Of a stretch of DNA of 10,321 bases, positions 6,904 to 10,321 are shown piece after piece. This DNA comes from Actinomycetes bacterium (lineage in GTDB: Bacteria > Actinomycetota > Aquicultoria > CAJVYJ01 > JAUVQD01): assembly GCA_030666075.1 (NCBI GenBank), contig DAOUYN010000014.1:1-10321 (forward strand). Direction: 5' to 3'. A model generated the notes under the pieces. It saw only the letters and a list, made by a program, of their open reading frames with translations, did not search any database and was not told the DNA's origin. Each line of letters opens with the position of its first letter. The first letter of the stretch is position 1. Made by a program: the position numbers and the translations under genes.

Positions 6904-7488
6904 CTCGTCGCTATAGAAGGTGAACACCATCCCGACTCCAATAAATAATGTCGACACCCAGAAGATATTCAAATGCAGCGTCCTTTGGGCCAAGGCGTCG
7001 CCGATCAGGACCAGATCGAACAGAAAGAGGATCAATCCCATGTGCAGCAAAGCCGAGCCGATCTGAATGTAGAAGCCGGTAACCTCAAAGACCAGTTTCT
7101 TGCTGCCGACGAGGGTCATCACAATGACAACCATCTGCATGAACATCGCTACAGTCAGTAGCGCGCTGATACCCAAACGTATCCCTAGGGACAGCGATAA
7201 AACCAGCGTCATGGCGGTCAGGCTGCCCATCAGCTGTAGGAGCCGCGCCCCGCTAAAGAGCCGCTTGGGAATGCAAAGACCGAGGACGATGACGAGCAAG
7301 ATGACCATCGGCCCCACGGTGAGATTCATAACGTTCACGTAATCCTGGTAAAGAGCGGTCTGCCTCCAAAGCCCGTCGGTCTCAGACATCACCCAGCTAA
7401 ATGTCGTGCCGAAGATAAAAGCGATGCCGACCGCCCCGAGGATGACGATGGTGGCCAAGATGAGAATATAGTTGAGGTTCTTGATCAT
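6865..7488 (-). CDS. Six-helix membrane protein, probable C-terminal half of a split CcmF-like protein
   Basis: The 207-residue product has six predicted membrane helices (about 6-28, 52-72, 83-103, 106-127, 134-162 and 174-192). By eye, YVNVMNLTVGPMVILLV resembles the CcmF segment F-N-r-v-x-x-P, and IQIGSALLHMGLILF (141-155) resembles the CcmF helix with y-x-x-H-l-G; His149 is a candidate heme ligand. The start overlaps the stop of the upstream CcsA/CcmF-like gene by ATGA (7485-7488), so translation is coupled. Together the two make about 526 residues, near the shorter end expected for CcmF. The pairing suggests a role in heme delivery for cytochrome c maturation. The match is weak for this half alone; an unrelated accessory membrane protein is possible. 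The end overlaps the DedA gene tail to tail. Confidence 0.65.
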   Translation of the reverse strand: MIKNLNYILILATIVILGAVGIAFIFGTTFSWVMSETDGLWRQTALYQDYVNVMNLTVGPMVILLVIVLGLCIPKRLFSGARLLQLMGSLTAMTLVLSLSLGIRLGISALLTVAMFMQMVVIVMTLVGSKKLVFEVTGFYIQIGSALLHMGLILFLFDLVLIGDALAQRTLHLNIFWVSTLFIGVGMVFTFYSDELARLFSRGQASA

Positions 7489-8444
7489 CCGGCCACCGAA
7501 TGAATGCCCGGGATCAGATAGGTAGACACATAGGTGAATACGACCCCGAAGAAACCGAGATAGTTAAGGGACGCAGCCGTCACTCGCATCCCGCGGCGGT
7601 GAGTATAGAGCCGAGCGTGAAGATAGGCGCTATACGCGACCCACATCATCAGCGTGATATTGATCTTGGGATCGTACCACCATGGCTCGCCGCTCCAGGC
7701 TGTCAGCGCCCAGGGATATCCAAGAAGCATCCCGATAGTCAAGATTATAAAGCCGGCCTTGGCGTAAGAGTAGCCGAGCTTTTCATAGACGTCATCGCGC
7801 TTGGTCAGCATCAAGATGCCGCCCATAAAAGCCACAGCGAACGTCGCGTATGAGATGAAGAGCATGGGCGGATGAGTCCACATATATTCGGAGTTATAGA
7901 ACCCGACCATCTTGCCATAGAGCGGAAAGTAGGCCTGGGCCTTGACCAGCGGCTCGGCATTGGACGTCGCGATCATAGAGTATTGGATGAAAGCAGCATG
8001 GAAGTCTTTGAGCGGCTCGGCGAATGGGTTCGAGGTGAAGAACGTCAATATCCCGAAGACCGCCAAGAGCGCGCCGAGCGCCGTCTGCCAGACCTGGTCT
8101 TTGTAGCGGCTAAAGAGCACGAGTCCGCAGAGAATAAGTGTCCAGAAGAAGAACTTCTCATCTTCTATCCAGACCGGGATATAGAAACGACCGGCGATAG
8201 TGCCGCGGTTCGGGTCTATCAGGACTAGATCAGTAGCTATCCGATAGTGAAAATTGGCCAGTAGCAGCCAGCCCGCGACCAGATTCAAGAAAAGGGCCAA
8301 GACATAGTAGCGCAAGTTCCGCCGCATCGCGGGCACGACCGTGGCCACTGCCAGGGCAATCGAAATAATGAGTACGAGGTAGATGAGAGGCTGCCCGACA
8401 CGGGTCGTCATCTCCCGAGCCAGAAGATAGCCGGAACTGTTCAT
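7485..8444 (-). CDS. Cytochrome c assembly protein, CcsA/CcmF family (heme handling)
   Basis: These integral membrane proteins hold heme in a tryptophan-rich WWD site for attachment to apocytochrome c. This 319-residue member has about eight membrane helices. It shows F-H-Y-R (65-68), VWIEDEKFFFWTL (91-103; CcmF: W-x-g-x-e-G-S-x-l-x-W), TSNPF (137-141), WTHPPMLFISY (189-199; His191), the WWD-type W-x-x-x-x-W-W-Y-D-P-K (250-260), AYLHARL (273-279) and a final GIHSVAG with His314. The front half is closest to CcmF, while the YLHAR and final HS are also seen in CcsA. It ends where CcmF would continue, and the next gene starts within its stop codon. No ResB or other Ccm gene is in view. There is no Shine-Dalgarno before ATG 8444; the promoter predicts a leaderless message. 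Confidence 0.88.
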   Translation of the reverse strand: MNSSGYLLAREMTTRVGQPLIYLVLIISIALAVATVVPAMRRNLRYYVLALFLNLVAGWLLLANFHYRIATDLVLIDPNRGTIAGRFYIPVWIEDEKFFFWTLILCGLVLFSRYKDQVWQTALGALLAVFGILTFFTSNPFAEPLKDFHAAFIQYSMIATSNAEPLVKAQAYFPLYGKMVGFYNSEYMWTHPPMLFISYATFAVAFMGGILMLTKRDDVYEKLGYSYAKAGFIILTIGMLLGYPWALTAWSGEPWWYDPKINITLMMWVAYSAYLHARLYTHRRGMRVTAASLNYLGFFGVVFTYVSTYLIPGIHSVAG

Positions 8445-8445
8445 A

Positions 8446-8464
8446 GGCCGATTATATCACGGCC
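8446..8464 (-). promoter_or_regulatory. Extended -10 promoter (predicted leaderless start) inside a short dyad, upstream of the ccsA/ccmF-like gene
   Basis: Minus strand 8459-8451 reads TGATATAAT, a perfect extended -10. Seven bases on from its last T is 8444, the A of the ATG, so the message should have no leader. The -10 is framed exactly by the inverted repeat GGCCG/CGGCC (8464-8460 and 8450-8446), a possible operator or chance pairing. The element starts 10 nt after the pfk stop codon, so the gene pair need not depend on pfk transcription. Confidence 0.62.
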
Positions 8465-8474
8465 CCGCCCGCGC

Positions 8475-9500
8475 CTAGTAAAAGAGCATCGCCGTCTCGT
8501 AGAGTTCCTCCGAGACCTCCTTCGTGCCGTCGAGGCCTTCGGCCAGAGGCACGCTGGTGACCTTGTCGCCCTTGAGCGCCACCAGCCGTCCCCACTTCTC
8601 AGCTTTGATCAACTCGACGGCAGCCACACCGAACCGGGTGGCCATCAAGCGATCGTGAGACGTGGGCGTCCCGCCCCGCTGGATATGACCTAGAATCGTC
8701 ACCCTCGATTCGACACCGGTACATTTCTCCACTTCGGCCATGAGATACGCACCGATCCCGCCTAGCAGAACATGACCGAACTGATCGACCTTCTCCGTAC
8801 GGACGACCTGGTCGTGACCGACCGGGCGAGCCCCTTCGGCCACCACGATGATACTGAAGTTCTTCCCGCGCGACTGGCGTTCATTGACCCGATCGCAGAC
8901 CCAATCGAGCTCGAACTGCTTCTCGGGGATGAGGATGATATCGGCGCCGCCGGCCACACCTGCCTCGACCGCGATATGTCCGGCGTCCCGCCCCATCACC
9001 TCTAATATCATGACCCGGTGATGTGATTCGGCCGTACTGTGCAATTTATCACAGGCGTCAGTGGCAATAGCGACAGCCGAATCGAAGCCGATAGCATAGT
9101 CGCTCCCCGGAATGTCGTTGTCGATAGTCTGAGGGATACCGACGCCGCGTACGGGCTCATCAAGCTCATTGAGGCGTCTCATAACCCCGTTCGTATCATC
9201 GCCACCGATGGTTATCAGTGCGTCTATCCCGAAAGCGGCGATATTCTTTTTGACCTCGTCGACCTTGTCGAGCTTGAAGGGGTTCGTCCGCGACGTACCT
9301 AAGATCGTCCCGCCCTTCGGCAGGATGCCCGAGACATTATCGTCCCCCAGCGGCATCGTCTTGCCTTCGATCAACCCGGCCCAACCGTTAAGAAAACCGA
9401 GGACCTCTATCCCGTCCTTTTCACTTTTTTTGACGACCGCCCGAATGGCCGCGTTTACCGCCGGCGAATCGCCGCCGCCGGTAAGAATCCCTATCCGCAT
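8475..9500 (-). CDS. pfkA: 6-phosphofructokinase (group III-like), phosphoryl donor uncertain
   Basis: The enzyme makes fructose 1,6-bisphosphate from fructose 6-phosphate in glycolysis. The 341-residue product has the family motifs in order: GILTGGGDSPAVNAAIR (4-20), GGDDT (99-103), PQTIDND (123-129, with catalytic Asp127), MGRDAG (169-174), IPE (191-193), AEGA (221-224) and GHIQRGG (271-277). ATP enzymes usually carry Gly at the second Asp of GGDD, and PPi enzymes Asp; Asp102 is thus of the PPi type. The next discriminating site is Lys in PPi and group III enzymes and Gly in E. coli PfkA, but here it is Gln124. Donor choice cannot be read from this pair. AAAGGAG stands 8 nt before the ATG. 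The stop is 30 nt before the ccsA/ccmF-like gene. Confidence 0.95.
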   Translation of the reverse strand: MRIGILTGGGDSPAVNAAIRAVVKKSEKDGIEVLGFLNGWAGLIEGKTMPLGDDNVSGILPKGGTILGTSRTNPFKLDKVDEVKKNIAAFGIDALITIGGDDTNGVMRRLNELDEPVRGVGIPQTIDNDIPGSDYAIGFDSAVAIATDACDKLHSTAESHHRVMILEVMGRDAGHIAVEAGVAGGADIILIPEKQFELDWVCDRVNERQSRGKNFSIIVVAEGARPVGHDQVVRTEKVDQFGHVLLGGIGAYLMAEVEKCTGVESRVTILGHIQRGGTPTSHDRLMATRFGVAAVELIKAEKWGRLVALKGDKVTSVPLAEGLDGTKEVSEELYETAMLFY

Positions 9501-9614
9501 ATGTTCTCCTTTGTCCGACTGACTTTTACCCGACTAACATCGACTTTATTGTGACGTTCCCGGACCCGCCCGATTCGTTCGGCGCCATAAAGCGGCTGCT
9601 GGACAGGCAAGCAC

Positions 9615-9651
9615 TTGATTAGATTATTCAGTTATTGCGAATATATGCAAT
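9615..9651 (+). promoter_or_regulatory. Candidate promoter and overlapping operator dyad of the ZIP gene
   Basis: An 18-base imperfect palindrome occupies 9634-9651, with arms ATTGC and GCAAT and a central ATAT (seven of nine pairs match). It lies 23 bases before the start codon. A possible promoter, TTGATT (9615-9620) and GAATAT (9639-9644) 18 bases apart with TG one base before the -10, runs into the dyad. A bound repressor would block it. Metal-responsive repressors of the ArsR or MarR type use dyads of this general size, but which protein binds is unknown. The -10 match is poor. Confidence 0.35.
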
Positions 9652-9660
9652 ATACCGCTT

Positions 9661-9668
9661 GAGAGGAG
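9661..9668 (+). promoter_or_regulatory. Ribosome binding site fixing the TTG start of the ZIP gene
   Basis: GAGAGGAG stands 6 nt before TTG 9675. The next residues, TPVLFAAGVALATIAGGLL, form the expected first ZIP helix, so TTG is the probable start. Confidence 0.7.
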
Positions 9669-9674
9669 CACGAT

Positions 9675-10321
9675 TTGACACCTGTTCTGTTTGCCGCCGG
9701 CGTCGCCCTGGCTACAATAGCGGGCGGGCTGCTGCCTCTTTACACGAAGCTCAAAGAGATGGACTTCCGCTATCTGGTCGGTTTCGCCGCGGGCGTGATG
9801 TTGTCGACGGCTTTTTTCGAGATCATTCCGGACGTCGGAGACTTCAACAAAACAAACACGTTCTTCCTCGCCTTCGGCTTTTTCTTGCTGTACCTGGTGG
9901 AAAAAAGCATCCTCATCCATACCTGCGGTGAGAGCGAGTGCGAAGTCCACACGCCGATCGGCTGGGTTTCGGTGGTCGGTATCGGCGCTGAGAGCCTGGT
10001 GGACGGCATTGCTATTGCGGTAGGCTTCTCGCAATCGGTCGCCTTGGGCACAGCCATCACCTTGGCCGTCCTGATACACGAGATACCGCGCGGATTCTCA
10101 ACGACCGTCATCATGCAGCAATCAGGATATAGCCGGGGGAAAGTCTTCGCGGCGCTGGGCATCGATTCGGCCCTGACGCCGATCGGAGCCCTGATCGGGT
10201 TGACGTTCCCGGCCGAGTTCTTTGGGCCGGTTGTCGCCTTCACCGCCGGCACCTTCATCTATGTCGGCGCTGCCGATCTGTTGCCCGACGCCCACCGACG
10301 CTTCAACGTCAAAGTCATTGC
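9675..10321 (+). CDS. ZIP-family metal transporter, 3' end cut off by the window
   Basis: ZIP proteins carry Zn2+, Fe2+ or other divalent metals into the cytoplasm. The visible 215 residues hold about six membrane helices: 2-22; 32-51 with GFAAGVMLSTAFFEIIPD; 62-81; 96-118; 125-148 with HEIPRG (135-140); and a later pair with AGTFIYVGAADLLPDAH (191-207). The short loop 82-93 has H-x-C-x-x-x-x-C-x-x-x-H-like residues (His82, Cys84, Cys88, His92) and may bind metal before transport. In helix 4 the usual H-N-x-x-D-G is E106-S107-L-V-D110-G, and in helix 5 the usual second-shell or bridging Glu of HExPE is Arg139. Two or more classical metal ligands are therefore missing, while Asp110, His135 and Glu136 remain. 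The gene is divergent from pfk. It runs off the window about when the final helices are due. Confidence 0.9.
   Translation, partial: MTPVLFAAGVALATIAGGLLPLYTKLKEMDFRYLVGFAAGVMLSTAFFEIIPDVGDFNKTNTFFLAFGFFLLYLVEKSILIHTCGESECEVHTPIGWVSVVGIGAESLVDGIAIAVGFSQSVALGTAITLAVLIHEIPRGFSTTVIMQQSGYSRGKVFAALGIDSALTPIGALIGLTFPAEFFGPVVAFTAGTFIYVGAADLLPDAHRRFNVKVI

Noticed and set aside
7872..8228. 118-codon + strand frame inside the ccsA/ccmF-like gene
   Set aside because: It is antisense to conserved membrane motifs, with charged low-information content and no ribosome site noted.
9624..10258. Minus-strand frames opposite the ZIP gene
   Set aside because: The + strand encodes a clear ZIP protein from a TTG with a good ribosome site; the opposite frames show no motif.

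Overview
The window is bacterial chromosome of moderate-to-high GC content (estimated by eye) and is gene-dense. There are no stretches over 300 bases without a gene, and I see no mobile elements, CRISPR arrays or RNA genes. Eleven protein genes read confidently, plus a partial gene at each end that is clearly assignable to a family. The rpsF-ssb-rpsR order, TTG starts, extended -10 promoters and one apparently leaderless gene would suit a deep actinobacterial or similar Gram-positive-type lineage. No marker here fixes the phylum, so that is inference.

Left part (1-3828): the 3' end of a DUF3179 gene on the + strand faces three minus-strand genes. These are a CorA-type GMN-motif metal-ion channel, a predicted lipoprotein starting 4 nt after it, and a secreted seven-repeat beta-propeller protein with its own well-formed sigma70-type promoter.

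Centre (3899-5100): a compact ribosomal/replication operon, rpsF-ssb-rpsR on the minus strand. It starts at an extended -10 promoter and carries a leader hairpin with a CCG bulge that matches the known S6:S18 autoregulatory motif. It ends in a strong intrinsic terminator directly after rpsR, and rplI does not follow.

Right of centre (5224-6903): a + strand pair, a GT2-type glycosyltransferase and a DedA-family membrane protein, separated only by one in-frame TAG and 18 bases. Both depart from their families at residues usually considered essential.

Right part (6865-9500, minus strand): a phosphofructokinase is followed by two overlapping genes that together look like a CcmF/CcsA cytochrome c assembly protein split in two. 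Their promoter is a perfect extended -10 placed so that transcription should begin at the start codon. The last gene (9675 to the end, + strand) is a ZIP-family metal transporter with substituted metal-site residues and a dyad over its promoter region.

I find no clear new defence or mobile system. The points most worth following are the split CcmF pair with its leaderless promoter, the degenerate GT2/DedA pair, the atypical PFK and ZIP active sites, and the S6:S18 leader.
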